Positions 11,130 through 23,100 of a DNA stretch of 64,000 nt are shown here, in pieces (positions within the stretch are counted from its first letter, which is position 1; the number at the start of each line of letters is the position of its first letter). The position numbers and the translations under genes are program-made. Source of the stretch: Magnolia sinica (Eukaryota > Streptophyta > Magnoliopsida > Magnoliales > Magnoliaceae); the NCBI RefSeq assembly GCF_029962835.1, contig NC_080573.1:33101001-33165000 (forward strand). The letters are read 5' to 3'. The notes under the pieces are model-generated. The model saw only the letters and a program-made list of their open reading frames with translations, was not told where the DNA came from and searched no databases.

Positions 11130-11790
11130 TAATAACTCATCTTAATTGTATATGTATTATAATACAAAATAGTTTTATAATTAATTATAATAATATATAT
11201 GCTACTTGAATCATTCAAATTATGTATATTATGTAAACTACATAAAGAATAAATGGCATACCAATGCATTACTCATATAATCGATGTACATTAACTAATA
11301 TTTACATTTTATAATGTTACCTATATATTACTGTATTATACTATATATCACTTAATATTAACTTTACTATATTAAAAGTGCATATAAAATCACGAAAATA
11401 CATTATAAATATTAATGGTTGTAAATGAATACTTACCTATAACTATCAATGTATTGTACTAAACAAATAGGTAAGTGTATTTTTATTATATAATCTAGAA
11501 TACTATTTACTAATATTTATTATAATAAATATATAATAATATTGTATCAAGTAACTATAGTACACTTTGAATATTATTATTAATATTTATATATACAAAA
11601 AAATTACCTATACATACATAATATTACAAATTAAATACCTTATTAATTGATAAATAATTATTAATATAAAGTATGTAATAATACAATATATGTATTATAA
11701 GTTGTGTGTACACTTATAATATATACTATATCATATATTAATGTAATTAGCATTACATGATATATTTTTTGTATACTAATGTTGAAACTA
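11130..11790. other. Very AT-rich low-complexity part of solo LTR S
   Basis: About 650 bp made almost only of A and T runs such as TATTATAATAAATATATAAT, with no ORF and no recognisable element end. It belongs to the upstream part of the solo LTR. Confidence 0.7.
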
Positions 11791-12659
11791 ATGGACGGGC
11801 CAGATTTCACTTAACGTCGCCATGGGCCGCGCAAACTACTAATCAAGCATGAACTTGACATTATGGCCCACCTGAGTCTAGGATCTGCCTCATTCCTTGG
11901 GCCGGGCTCTAATATGAGTTGAAAAAGCAGATGAACGGAACGGATCGGATTCACATACCCCTGTGGACCCCACACACGAGTTGCATGTGCACCAAGGGCG
12001 GAGCACACGCTGTGCACTGAGCCAATGGGCACGGTCAGATGTCTCTGACTCGTGCCCCTCCAAAAATGGAGAAATCTCTCCCTCTCTCCTCAGTTGCTGC
12101 AACCGACGGACGAACGAGCCATCCCCGTGCATTAACCTGTGGCCCACCTCCGTGATTGGCTCGACCAATCCAAACCGTCCATCTCGTAGAGGACACGGGG
12201 AAGAGCAAACCCTGCCCAGTTTCACCAACTGTCTCGCACAAGTGTGACCACGATCACAGGCGCAATAGGGCTGGTTGTGTTTCTTCTCTTTTCAAAAATG
12301 GAGAGCTTTCTTCCAGCTCAGCGATCCGCGCGAGCAAGCAAGAGCTCATCCGGGCCGTCCCAAACAGAGCCTTTTCAACCGTCCATTCCAGCTAGTGACT
12401 TAGGTTTTCATCCTTTCTCCACAACAAAAACCAAAACGGCTACTCCTTCCTCCCAAATCCGAACCCACCACCAAAACCCTCTTAGAGCTTCAAAAGAGCC
12501 CATCCGTAAGGCTTCTAGGACCCATATGGTCTGTCTGAAGGAAGCAGATTGACGGAAGAAGTGGTGTTTTCAGAAACGCCATTAATGGGCGTCATCTTCC
12601 CCATTGTTCTGCTGCACCGGTTCGACGTGGTTCGACCCTGGTTGCACTCGGCTCGCTTC

Positions 12660-13300
12660 CGGATGTCTCTGGCAAAGGAGAGAAAGGAAGAAAAGAGAGA
12701 ATAAAGAAAAAGGAAAAGAAAAGAGAAGGAGAGAAATGGAAGAAGAAACAGAGAAAGAGGGACAGAGAGAGGGTGCGCCTGCGCTGCACCATGCCTCACT
12801 GCTGAGTCGCACCAATTCACGATGGGTTTTGGTCAGGTTGGTGCCGCTTCCAGCCAGAAAAGAAGAAGAAGAAAGGAAACAGGAAGGAAAGAGAAGAAGA
12901 GAGAAAGAGAAGGGGAAAACAGGGGAAAGAAAGAGAGAGAAAGCAGAAAGAAGAGGCGGCTGGGAGAGCAATTTATACTTAAAATAAAAAATCCTTTCTT
13001 CTTGCTGTCTACACGTTGCTGTTTATATATATATTTTTTAAAAAATCTTTTAAGAGAGAAGGAGAAAAGAGAGTGAATGAGAGGAATAAAACGAGGAAGA
13101 AAGTGAAGCTTAGGCCTAATGGCTGCCGAGTCGACTCGGCTGAAACCGAGTCCAGCCGAGTCTCATTTGGGTCAAGTCAGACTTGGGCATGGCCCATGCC
13201 TTACTGGATATCCCAGTATATAAGGGAAAGAAAGGAAGAAGAAAGGAAGAAGCAAAAGAGAAGAGAAGAAAGAAAGAAAGCAGAAGAGGAGAGATTGACA
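12660..13300 (+). repeat. Purine-rich (GA/GAA) tracts in solo LTR S
   Basis: Three long runs of GA, GAAA and GGAAG sequence (12675-12770, 12855-12955, 13225-13285) occupy this part of the LTR, on both sides of the TATA box. They produce long open frames in several phases with extreme Lys/Glu/Arg (or Ser/Phe/Leu) composition, which are composition artefacts and not genes. Confidence 0.8.
13215..13226 (+). promoter_or_regulatory. Solo LTR S TATA box
   Basis: AGTATATAAGGG lies at about the middle of the LTR, followed by a purine-rich leader. It is a plausible promoter core of the lost element. Confidence 0.55.
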
Positions 13301-14234
13301 GGCGGAGCTTGGGTCGGGGCTTCTATCGAGTCAAGACCGAGTCGGCTCACTGTCCAACCTAGCCGTCATTACTTGGCAGGCCCCAGTTGAATCAGCACCA
13401 TGCTGGTTGATCCATATCGGAGTCGCCAAGATAAGCTACTAAGTCAAGGTAAATCGAGACCCATTTTAGTTGTTTTGTTTCTGAGTTAACTCAATGAGTT
13501 TCATTATGTTTTTGATTAAATTGAAATCTGATTTGAATAAATCTGGGTCTCTTAGAATGATAGCTGATTTCGGTGGTTGAATTCAATCTAGTTGCATACA
13601 AGGTTTGGACCGAGTTGTGTTTAAATTGGGGCCGAATCGGGATTGAGTTGAGTCAAGTGGGTCACATTAATTTGAAGCCTCTAAGTTAGATCTCCCTTAT
13701 TCAAATTGATTCAAAACCAAGATGAGTTTTGGTTAGAGTCAAGGTTAATTTCAATTGATCGTTCAAGGTGAGTTGATCTCTTAATTTTTACTAGAATGTT
13801 ATTTAGAGCTTGATCTAGGTTAATTAACATTATTTTCTGATCTTAAATAATGTTAATTTACTTGATTTTGTTACTTAACTTATTATGTGAATATGTGAAT
13901 ATGATAACATATTGCGCACCTGATTCCTGTGGTAGATAATGAACATATCTCTTTAATTATAACATGCATAAACAATTTGGTGTTAACATGCTATCTTTAG
14001 TTGTACATTGTTAATTAACTATATTTTGTTCGGTTGCAATTGAGTGATGTAATGAATGAACCTGTCCCGAACTCACTAGCTTATGGTCCATATATCACAC
14101 CTTGCCTTACATGGCTTGGACCGCATGCTCTCCCTATGTGGCTTGGATCATTTATTTGTCCTTCGTGGCTTTGATGGGTCGTTAGTGCCCTTTTGTGGCT
14201 TGATAGTTATATTCGCATATCTTGTTGGCTTCCT

Positions 14235-14755
14235 AGTCATCTTGCGGTGTTCAGTTGTACCATGATTTTCGGGTGGAGCAGGTGTTCGCTTAGCGATTTC
14301 CTAGCCCTCTTGCAGTGTTCATGTACGATATGATTTTCGGGTGAAGTAGATTTTTATATGTTGTTTCCTAGCCATCTTGCGGTGTTCAGTCATACCATGA
14401 TTTTCGGGTGGAGCTGAAGTTTGCTTATCGATTTTCTAGCCATCTTGTGGTGTTTACGTATGATATGATTTCCGGGTGGTCTAGAGTTTGTATGTTGATT
14501 GTCTCTTCATCTTGTGGAGTTCAGTCGTACCATGATTTTCAAGTAGAGCTGAAGTTCGCTTATCGATTTTCTAGCCATCTTGCGGAGTCCACGTACAATA
14601 GGCTTCTCGGGTGAAGTAGAGGTTTAACGGTTGGTTTTCTATTCACATTACAAATTTCACTTGTACCATGATTTTCGGGTGGAGCCGAAGTTCGCTCATC
14701 GATTTTCTAGCCATCTTGCGGAGTTCACATATAATGTGATTTCATGTGCAATAGA
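14235..14755 (+). repeat. 68-bp tandem repeat in dimeric order within solo LTR S
   Basis: About eight units of roughly 68 bp, each built on CATCTTGCGGTGTTCA, then a TACCATGATTTTCGGGTGGA-like core and ending TTTTCTAGC. Two unit types alternate: one with a GTCGTACCATGATTTTCGGG core and GCTTATCGATTTT, the other with CACGTATGATATGATTT and a GAAGTAGAG-type tail. This gives a 136-bp higher-order period. Confidence 0.8.
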
Positions 14756-15370
14756 AGGCCGTATGATTAAGTGTTTGATTTTTTGGATGTATTCCTTTAT
14801 ATTGTGATTGCTATTATATTCTGCTTATGATGAGATTCTATTGATTTGCTAAGTTTTTTGAGTATATGTTCATAATTATGAAGTGCCCTATTTAATATAT
14901 CCATTTTCATAAGTTGCGATCTATATTGGATTATGAATGATGAGTGTGCAATCTTAGAGGGTGTTCCTCACTGCGATAGCTATTGACGCTATCAAACCAT
15001 AATAGTTGATGCAGGTTTAGAGCGAGCTAATGACGTTCGCTGGGTCACTAGAGCAAATCGGTTATCTGGAGAGCTAGGCAGGGTCCCTGCGGCCCATATT
15101 GAGTTCCACCATTACATTATAGGTTTCTAGTTTTTGTTATTAATGAACTTTGTATTTGGGATTGTATAAGTCCTGTATGGGTGCTACATTTGAAAATTTG
15201 TAATGATCAGAATGTTTTTTATACAATGTATGGTTTAATCTAGCTTCGTTCCTGTTAACTTTGATTTATGATAAACGGTTCAAAATTTCACTAGATTTTA
15301 TGAGCTAACACTCGGGTTTTTGGGAAACGGGTCATATACTCGAGTCTTGAAAACACGGGGAGTTACACTA

Positions 15371-15385
15371 CCTCCCTTAAAGAAA
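15371..15385 (-). other. G2 polypurine tract
   Basis: On the element strand the sequence CTTTAAGGGAGG follows the end of pol and would prime plus-strand synthesis at the 3' LTR. The tract now abuts the target duplication of solo LTR S and the LTR resumes at 10875. Confidence 0.7.
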
Positions 15386-15657
15386 AATTTCATCATCGAA
15401 ATTAGTACCTTTATGTACTCCTTGAGAATCTGAGGGTAGTTCTTACGGATCTCGGTTTCTATTTCCCAAGTAGCCTCTTCCTTAGTGTGGTGAGTCCACA
15501 ATACTTTCACAAGCGGGATCACTTTGCTGTGCAACATTTGTTCCTTCCTATCAAGAATACGTGTTGGTCGCAGTACATATGTAGCATCTTCACTCAACTG
15601 CACCTGCTCCCACTTGATAATGTGAGTAGGATCAGGAACGTATTTCTTCAGCATCAT
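15380..15657 (-). pseudogene. G2 pol: chromodomain end of integrase
   Basis: The frame reads MMLKKYVPDPTHIIKW, VLRPTRILDRKEQ, SKVIPLVKVLW and HHTKEEATWEIETEIRKNYP, the standard C-terminus of chromovirus integrases. The chromodomain binds modified histone H3 and steers insertion into heterochromatin. Here the frame is open through FFFKGGS at the polypurine tract, which matches the family end. Confidence 0.92.
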
Positions 15658-16651
15658 ACATAAAATACGTTATGCATGACGGCGAGTGGTGTGGGCAAGG
15701 GAAGGCGGTATGATACCACACCCACTCGATTTAAAATCTAGAATAGACCAATGAATCTCAGCGTGAGTTTCCCTTTCTTGCCAAAGCGAATGACTCCCTT
15801 CATTGGGGAAACCTTAAGAAATACATGGTCCCCAACCTCGAATTCCAACTACCGCCATCGTGTATCGGCGTAACTCTTCTATCTGATCTGTGCTATAAGA
15901 AGTTGACGCCTGATAATGTTAATCTTCTCAGAGGTCGCTTATACTAAATCTAGGCCAATCAAGCTTTTCTTGTCAACTTCTGCCCAACAATGGGGTGCTC
16001 AACATGAGCGCCCATACAATGCCTCGTAGGGAGCCATGCTAATGCTCGCTTGAAAGCTATTGTTATAAGCGAACTCTGCATAGGGAAGATAGTCATTCCA
16101 ACTGTCATTGAAATCGAGCACACATGCCTGCAACATGTCTTCTAATACCTGATTTACCCGTTCCGTTTACCATCGGTCTATGGGTGGAACGCGGTATTGA
16201 GCTTCAGTTTTACTCTCATTGCTTCTTGGATTCGAGCCTAAAAGATAGACGTGAATCGTGTGTCTTGATCCGACATAATCTCTATAGGAACTCCATGCAG
16301 ACGTACTATCTCCTTGATGTACAGCTTGGCTAAATCATCTGTTAAGTTTGAGACTCTAATCGGGAGGAAATGAGGCGATTTCGTCAATCGGTCCATAATC
16401 TCCCAAATGGAGTCGTGTCCCTTCCTTGTCTTCGATAACCCGGTAATGAAATCCATAGATATGAAATCCCACTTCCATTCGACTATGGGCATGGGATGAA
16501 GTAAACCAGGAGGTCGGTGATGCTCGACCTTGACTTGCTGGCACGTGAGACAACGGGATACAAAATCTCCTATGTGGACCTTCATATTGTCCCAACAGTA
16601 TAAACGCTTCACATCTCCATACATCTTTGTACTACCAGGATGCATCGTCAT
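15658..16651 (-). pseudogene. G2 pol: gypsy integrase
   Basis: From the upstream end the frame gives MTMHPGSTKMYGDVKRLY, CLTCQQVKVEHHRPPG (CC of the zinc-binding region), WKWDFISMDFITGL (first D), FLPIRVSNLTDDLAKLY and IMSDQDTRFTS (second D). After 16238 several stops and frameshifts occur, with recognisable remains FEVGDHVFLKVSPMKGVIRFGKKGKL and LPLPTPLAVMHNVFYV before the chromodomain. Confidence 0.92.
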
Positions 16652-16929
16652 CTTCGAATTGTGAGCAGCTTTAAGAACTTCCTTTCTTAAGTCATGAAGT
16701 TTTGGGACGCATAGGCGGCCACGATAATGTAAACCCCCATCCGAACCAACTCTTCATTCAAAGTCTTCATTGTCAGTTGCTTGCTCTATCATTTTCACTA
16801 ACAGTTCGTCCACTTTCTAAGCCACAATGATTCGGTCATCAACAAGTGGCTAGACGCGGATGTGTGTGATGCTCTTGAACGGCTTCTCTACTGTAAGCTT
16901 CTATTCGAAGCCTCGCACAAACTCGACCA

Positions 16930-17345
16930 TATTTTATTCCTGTATCATCAGTGGAGCTACAAATGCTATCGTCTTCTTGTGGCTCAAAGCGTTTGCTACA
17001 AGGTTGACCTTGCCAGGATGGTAGGAGACCTCAAACTTGAAGTCTTTCAAGGTTTCCATCCATCGCCGCTGCCTCATATTCAGGTCCCTCTACGTGAATA
17101 TGTGCTTGAGGCTCTTGTGGTCACAAAAGACCTCGAACTCCTCTTCGTAGAGGTAATGTCTCCAGAGCTTTAATGCGAAAATAACTGCTGCCAATTTCAG
17201 GTCGTGCGTAGGGTAATTTTCTTTATGCTTCCTCAACTGTCACGAGGCATAGGCGATCACTCTGTCCTTCTGCATAAGAACATAACCCAAACCAACACAC
17301 GACGCATCGGTGTATATCGTATATCTGACCCCTTGCTCTAACAAT
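16930..17345 (-). pseudogene. G2 pol: gypsy RNase H
   Basis: The minus strand reads YTDASCVGLGYVLMQKDRV, a stop, [40 protein letters not shown], a stop, DLNMRQRRWMETLKDF and YHPGKVNLVANALSHK. These are the blocks of a Ty3/gypsy RNase H; the TDAS and DHKSL acidic residues are kept. Two in-frame stops make it inactive. Confidence 0.88.
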
Positions 17346-17718
17346 ACTAGCACGGGTGCGAATGTCAACTTGTCTTTAAGGAACTGAAAGGTTGCTTCTG
17401 CCTTCTCATTCCAAGCAAACTTAAGATCATTTCGTGTAAGTTGGGATAACGGTCTAGCTATCTTGGAGAAATCTTTAATGAATCGGCGATAGTAGCTAGC
17501 AGTCCCAGAAAACTCCTCACTTCTGTAACCAAACTAGGCTGCTCCCAGTCCTGAACTGCAGCCACCTTGGAAAGGTCCACAGCGATACCTTCCTTGGACA
17601 CAACATGTCCCAAGAACTTGACTTCTTCCTTTCAGAAGTCGCATTTCTTGTACTGAGCAAATAACTGGTTCTTTCTGAGAGTATCGAAGACTGCTCGCAG
17701 GTGCTCTTTGTGATCCTT

Positions 17719-18344
17719 TCAGCTCTTAGAGTATATCAAAATGTCATCTATAAATATGATGATGAACCAATACAGGTATGGCTGGAACACCAAGTTTATG
17801 AGGTTCATGAACACTGTTGGTGCATTCGTGAGTCCAAACGACATCACGAGGAACTCGTAGTGCCCAAAACTGGTTCTGAATGCCGTCTTCTTTACGTCTT
17901 CATCCCTAACGCACAACTGATGGTACCCAAACTATAAGTCAATCTTCGAAAAATACTGCTCCCCTTTCAACTGGTCAAATAGATCATCTATCGTGGGCAA
18001 AGGATATTTGTTCTTGACTATCACATGGTTCAACCTGTGATAATCAATATACAATCGCAGTGATCCATTCTTCTTCTTCACAAACAACATAGGTGCTTCC
18101 CAAGGAGATACACTTAGTCGTATGAAAATTGAATCTGACAAATCATCAATCTGTCTCCTCAATTCTTGCATTTCACATGGAGGCATGCGATACGTGGGTA
18201 AGGAAATGGGTGTCGCACCAGGCACAAGGTCGATAGTAAGTCGATCTCGCGCCGAGGAGGTAATCCAGGGATCGTCTTAAACACTTCCCAGAAGTCCTGG
18301 ACCACAGGCATGTTTCCAAGTGTCAGACCATTATGATCTTTCAA
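17719..18344 (-). pseudogene. G2 pol: gypsy reverse transcriptase
   Basis: Blocks in order: [20 protein letters not shown], then after a frameshift [60 protein letters not shown], a stop near 17930, [34 protein letters not shown] and [14 protein letters not shown] (catalytic F-x-DD). The order and spacing are normal for a Tekay/Del-type element. The copy is inactive through the stop and the shift. Confidence 0.94.
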
Positions 18345-18472
18345 TAGGGAAGCATAATAAAGAACCCAGAGGGGCAGCTGACCTGAATGGGGAAAGTGAA
18401 GGTCATGTTTTCGGGCCCGTGTGCCGTCACCAGTTGGGTCTCACAGTCGATCTCGGCCTTCATTTTAGTAAG

Positions 18473-18706
18473 TCAATTCATGTCGAGGATGACGTCGTAA
18501 TGGTATATAGTGGTGATGATCAGGTCAACAGACACCACCCTGCTTCCTAAGTCTATCAAGCAACCCTTACAAAGCTTAGTGGCATCTGTGAAGGTTCTTG
18601 CTGCCGCAATGACTCTCACCCCAACTATAGGGGTAGTATTCAACCCTAAATGCTTGACCTTAGAGTATGATATTATTGAAATAGTGGACTCGGTGTCCAC
18701 CATCAA
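18473..18706 (-). pseudogene. G2 protease (degenerate)
   Basis: The frame begins LMVDTESTISIISYSKVKHLGL, matching the retropepsin start (usually VDTGST or VDSGAT), and ends YHYDVILDMN where the family has YDVILGMDWL. The active-site triad reads DTE, not DTG/DSG, which should abolish activity. The ORF joins without a gap to the accessory ORF at 18707-19345; no gag zinc knuckle is seen before it. Confidence 0.75.
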
Positions 18707-19345
18707 ATGAGTGCATTAAGTACGGTTGCCCCACCTAGGATACACATTATATGTGAATATGTGGTAGAGCAAGCAGAAATCGTCTGTCAATTTGGTAAAT
18801 GGGAGGCAATTGTCATGCTTCCAGTGAACCAGTTAGCCACAAAGAAACCGCGTACGACGATCTCTTTCTCGCATACTCTTGAGATGGGATTCATTGGCAT
18901 GCATTTCACCACGTGCAATTTCCATAATTCGAGCCATCATATCCACATTGATTATTACTTCCCACCTTCTTATGGGAATAGTGAACTATAGAGGCTCCAG
19001 TAATGGATCCGAATGTGGGCATAGAAGGTTCGGATAGTGCTCTCGCACGCATGAGACTTGCCTTTAAATATGGGACCCCACCCGGAGTCCAACAAGAGGT
19101 CCATTACCGGATATAGCCCAAATAGCCTTTCATCTACATGTGCCTCAAACACAACCTTACGACCCCAAAACTTTCCGTGTTCGATGCCCGCCGGTAGAAC
19201 TCTTTCAGGTAGAATCTGGGGATCGAGATCTCACTTCATCTGTTGCACTTGTGCGGCGCTTGTACTTGCTTTCTTCCTCAGACGGGGTGGGCGGCTAGGC
19301 CCGGCTTCATCCGTGGACGCCCTTCTCTTCTCCATGAGGGAAAGG
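18707..19345 (-). pseudogene. G2 accessory ORF in the gag position (plant transposon-associated domain)
   Basis: On the minus strand a decayed ORF starts near 19341 with MEKRRASTDEAGPSRPPRLRK (Arg/Pro/Ser-rich), then after a stop LPAGIEHGKFWGRKVVFEAH, LLLDSGWGPIFKGKS and STIRTFYAHIRIH; after another break come IMEIARGEMHANES, SMRERDRRTRFLCG, LPFTKLTDDFCLLYHIF and TYNVYPRWGNRTE. The W-to-FYA block and the YPR-GN block resemble plant PVA-like transposon-associated proteins and the ORF2 of C1/C2 (SNLYPRSGN). It is placed between the 5' leader and protease, where gag is expected, and no gag remnant is recognised. Homology is by eye and function is unknown. Confidence 0.5.
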
Positions 19346-20138
19346 AGCATGGAAAGTGAAAAGATGGCAACCACTAGCTCAAAAAGAGCCATGGAAGTGA
19401 AGAAAGCTTTATGGAGGAGATGGGTTGGTGGGTTTTGGAGTTATGAGACACAATGGTGGACTTGTGTGCTCAAATGAGAGGAAATAAGGGAGATGGGAGG
19501 TGGTAGGAGATGAGTTTTGAGGGAAATGGTGGTGGGTGTATGTGTATTGAAGAAAAAGAAGAAAATGGAGCATGGAATGAAGTTTTGAGAGGAAAAATGA
19601 GGTTTTTGAGGGGTTTTAAGAGCGAGGGGTGAAATGGAGTGGAAATGAGGCAAAAGGGGCAAAATAGAGGGCCCCACACATGTGCGAAGGGCACCGGGCC
19701 ACCAGACCCGCGGGCCCGCCGGAGTGGACCGTGGTGCGCCATGATCGGCGTGGTGCCGCTGCGGTCCGCTGGACCGTGGGCGGTGCCATTGCCCCTAGGC
19801 AGTGGCCACCCCCTCCCGGGGTGCTAAAAATATGCGGGGGACCCCCTGGGTCCCATCGATTTGCGTGGTTTGGACCCCCTCATCCGTTTGAGGCGATTTC
19901 GGGTCCCAACGAATGCGTATTCATGCTTTCTAGGTCATTTGAATATGGTCTAGAAAGGAATTGGGATCATTTCACATGATTACAGATGTATACGGGTCAC
20001 ATTTCAAGGGTTGGTTTCACCAGTCAGTGAAACTTAGGATCCTACGATCATTTCTACATTTTATCGCCCCCACCTAAGTCAAAATACGTTAATAAGCATT
20101 GTGTTACCATAACCCAGGTCCAGTTTGATCCAAATCAT
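19346..20138 (-). other. G2 5' leader, no gene recognised
   Basis: About 790 bp between the accessory ORF start and the primer site. Part of it (19680-19870) is strikingly GC-rich compared with the surrounding sequence (GCCGGAGTGGACCGTGGTGC and similar). Several overlapping frames are open in this part, but none shows a recognisable domain. Confidence 0.55.
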
Positions 20139-20151
20139 GCTCTGATACCAA
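20139..20151 (-). other. G2 primer-binding site
   Basis: On the element strand TTGGTATCAGAGC lies two bases inside the LTR end GGCCTTACA. It is complementary to the 3' end of plant initiator methionine tRNA, the usual primer of minus-strand synthesis in these elements. Confidence 0.93.
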
Positions 20152-20153
20152 CT

Positions 20154-23100
20154 TGTAAGGCCCAAAAATCGAGGGTCTAGCGGAGCTCAATTCCCGAGTT
20201 CCAACACATCACTTATGTAACATAGATAATGATGATTAAATATTGTCTATATTAGTGCATTAAACATGAGTGGGATTACACTAAAATAACATATCATACT
20301 CTAGAGTTACTTAAATTAAGTAAGCGGAAGACTGAGATGAACATATAAAGTATGTAAGTGTTTATCAATGCGGAGAGTATAAGTATGTTACCAGGCCAAA
20401 TAAATACAAGTGTTTGTTCTAAAGTTTACAAAATATCAAAATGTAACTGTCTAACTAATCCATGTAACCCTGTAATCCCGTCGAATTAGAACAAGGCCTA
20501 TAGAGACCCGTCTGATAGCTGAATATAGGAGAATTCCTCCTCCTCATCCTTGATGTCCGGCTCCGTCACGTAAGCTGCATCACAACTTGCATCTAAATAA
20601 GAGTCTGGTTGGTGTTTTAAAACATCGTCCCAGAGTGGGAGTGAGTGATCAACTCAGTGCTACTATAAGGCAAATGTTAATATGTTATTAATTCAATCAA
20701 GCAGTAATGATAAAGCAATACAACAATCATCTCCTAAGTACTCTTGTTAATGTAGGAATGATATGCATAATGATGCATGCCCTCGCCTGCACTCCCTCAG
20801 TGACATCATCTCACGATCGTGCATGGCAAACTCCCTAAATGTGCACTTCTTAGCCAAAGCACATGCAATGCGGTGCATGATCATGCTAACAAAGAATTTA
20901 TTAAGCTTTTTCATATAGCAGATTCAGGAAGCTAAGGTACCTCCCTTTATATCACATACCCAAACAATGATCCATCTAGGGTAGTTAATCTTAGTTAATC
21001 ACATACGATGGGCAAGTTGTAGGGCATTAACCTTGATGAAAAAAGTGGATAGGTAAGTTCATGAGTTTACACTCGAGGTTACTATGGAGAGGCTCATCAC
21101 CTCAGCATAGGCCTAATTTATACTCAAGGTCACTATGGAAAGGCTCGTCACCTCATCGTAAGCCAACAGCTCGAATACAGTGTCCCATACCACCGTATTC
21201 GGCTCACAAGTTTGGGTTGCTCACTGATCACTACGGGGAGGCTTGTCACCCCAGCATAGGTGGACAGCTCAACCACGGTGTCCCATACCACCATGCCCGA
21301 CTCATGAGTCTTAACGGATCTTAGTCACATGGTTGAAACGGGTTAGCATTGGTAAGTAGTACCTTAGATTCAAGCGGTAGCATCCATACATGGTAAACAC
21401 ACAATAGGCAAATTGGGCTATTTGACAAGTGTGATTGGTATGAGCGTACGTTGAATTAATCGAGATAGAGTGCATAAACACTCCTCGTGGCCTAACCATT
21501 GTCAACAATCATCGTACGACTCGGATTCCTTGAACATATCTAACATGGCGAAACTAGTTTGGCCACTCAATCAGGAGCCATTACCAATTGCCTGGACTAA
21601 ATGGTAGTCCCAAACCTGCTCAAATGCAATAGGGAATCATATATGTTACTCATAACAGCATTTAACACACAATGTAAACATAAATCTCATGTGAGCATTT
21701 TATCAAACACATTAGACGCATTATTATACAAATGCATTTTATACATAAATCACATATTTGAAATTAAGGCTACATGAAGGGATTTATATATATAGATAAG
21801 GTAGTTGAGAATCCCATCTTAACACCCTTAACAATTACAATTTATCTAACAATTACTCATTTAGACATTTTATCAAACACTTAGACTACATACTACTATA
21901 TACACAAAATAAATTAGTTATAGCATATACTATGACAAATCCTTTTATAAAGGAGTTGTCATACATATAAAACACATGTATTCTAGATTAATAGTCATGG
22001 CAAGAATAAATCATAATTTCACTTTCATTCAAACATTTCAACAAACACATGGAATGCATTTTATATTTACATAGTTCACACACATGTATAGTTTATCGAA
22101 TACACAGTAACTAAGATCATATGGTAGCAATCAAGTCAGACATAAAGTATTACTGATATTGAAAGCCTTGAAAACCATAACCTAAACATTTATAGTCCGC
22201 ACCTTTTGTCGGTTTGCTTGTCATGAACTCAGTTCGTACACTACGCTTCCGTCTACAGCACAACGGCTACCTAAATCACGAAATAGGTTAGCTATTTCAT
22301 CGTTTCCTCTATTTGAATCCCTAAAACGAGATTAGGGTTAGGATTTCTGACTCAAATCATATTTGAAATCGACGACGTAGCGAAACGGGAGAGATGATTC
22401 AGCCCATGGGGTGGTGGGAGTGAATCCCAGCAACAACCCACAGATCTCTCTCTCTTCTCCTCACTCTTTTCTCCTCTTTCCTCACTTCTCTCTCCTAGGG
22501 TTAGAGAATTCATATGGAATGAGAGAGGAGTGGTTTAAGGGCATTATATAGGCCTAGAACTGATGTCAATGGCCCTAGGGCCATGGTATACTTAGGTTAT
22601 AACCAATGGGCATCTGTTTCGGGCAAATGGGACTCATTTGGAGGCCCATTACTCACCTACGTCATGGAGTAAATTCCTTGACCATGGATTTAGCCAGGTT
22701 AAGGTTTCGGTCCGATCAGATTTGCAGATCTACCGTGGAGGACCTATTTCAGTTCAACGGTCATCGTCACTCGATCAGGGCGACAAGTATACTGACATGC
22801 GTAGGGAAATTTCTCTGATCCACGGGTAAAGTTTGGTCAGAAACTGACGGTCTGAAACCTTCAATTTTTCAGACAAGCGAATCGTCCAATTCACTTAAGT
22901 TTGAGATCATTTTCCAAAGATATTCGCGTTTCTCACACACTTTCCTTAGGGCTTAAGTTGTGCATTTTTGGATACTATTTGGGTTTGATTCTCACGATGT
23001 TTGTCAAGCCTAGTATGGCAGTCATAACCTTTTAGTTTTGCAGTAATCAGACTTTCGATGCACGATCCAGCTCTGATACGGAGTTTCAATGTGCTCTCAA

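Larger units (their letters stand above)
10876..15372 (+). mobile_element. Solo LTR S of a different gypsy family, with target duplication
   Basis: The LTR spans 10881-15367 (4487 bp), from TGTAACACCCCG to CGGGGAGTTACA, and is flanked by perfect 5-bp duplications CTACC at 10876-10880 and 15368-15372. There is no primer site, gag or pol inside, so it is a solo LTR left by LTR-LTR recombination. Removing it rejoins the G2 polypurine tract to the G2 3' LTR. Orientation is taken as plus from the TATA box near 13215 and the TGTAACACCCC start. Confidence 0.9.

Noticed and set aside
12580..12990. Overlapping long open frames on both strands with Lys/Glu/Arg-rich or Ser/Phe/Leu-rich translations
   Set aside because: They are produced by GA/CT-rich low-complexity DNA inside the solo LTR; there is no domain, no start context and no splice structure.
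10881..15367. Reading this block as a DNA transposon because its ends (TGTAACACCCCG and the inverse of CGGGGAGTTACA) are inverted
   Set aside because: The 5-bp CTACC duplication, TG-CA termini, an LTR-like TATA/leader layout and lack of transposase fit a solo LTR better; short inverted ends are normal for LTRs.
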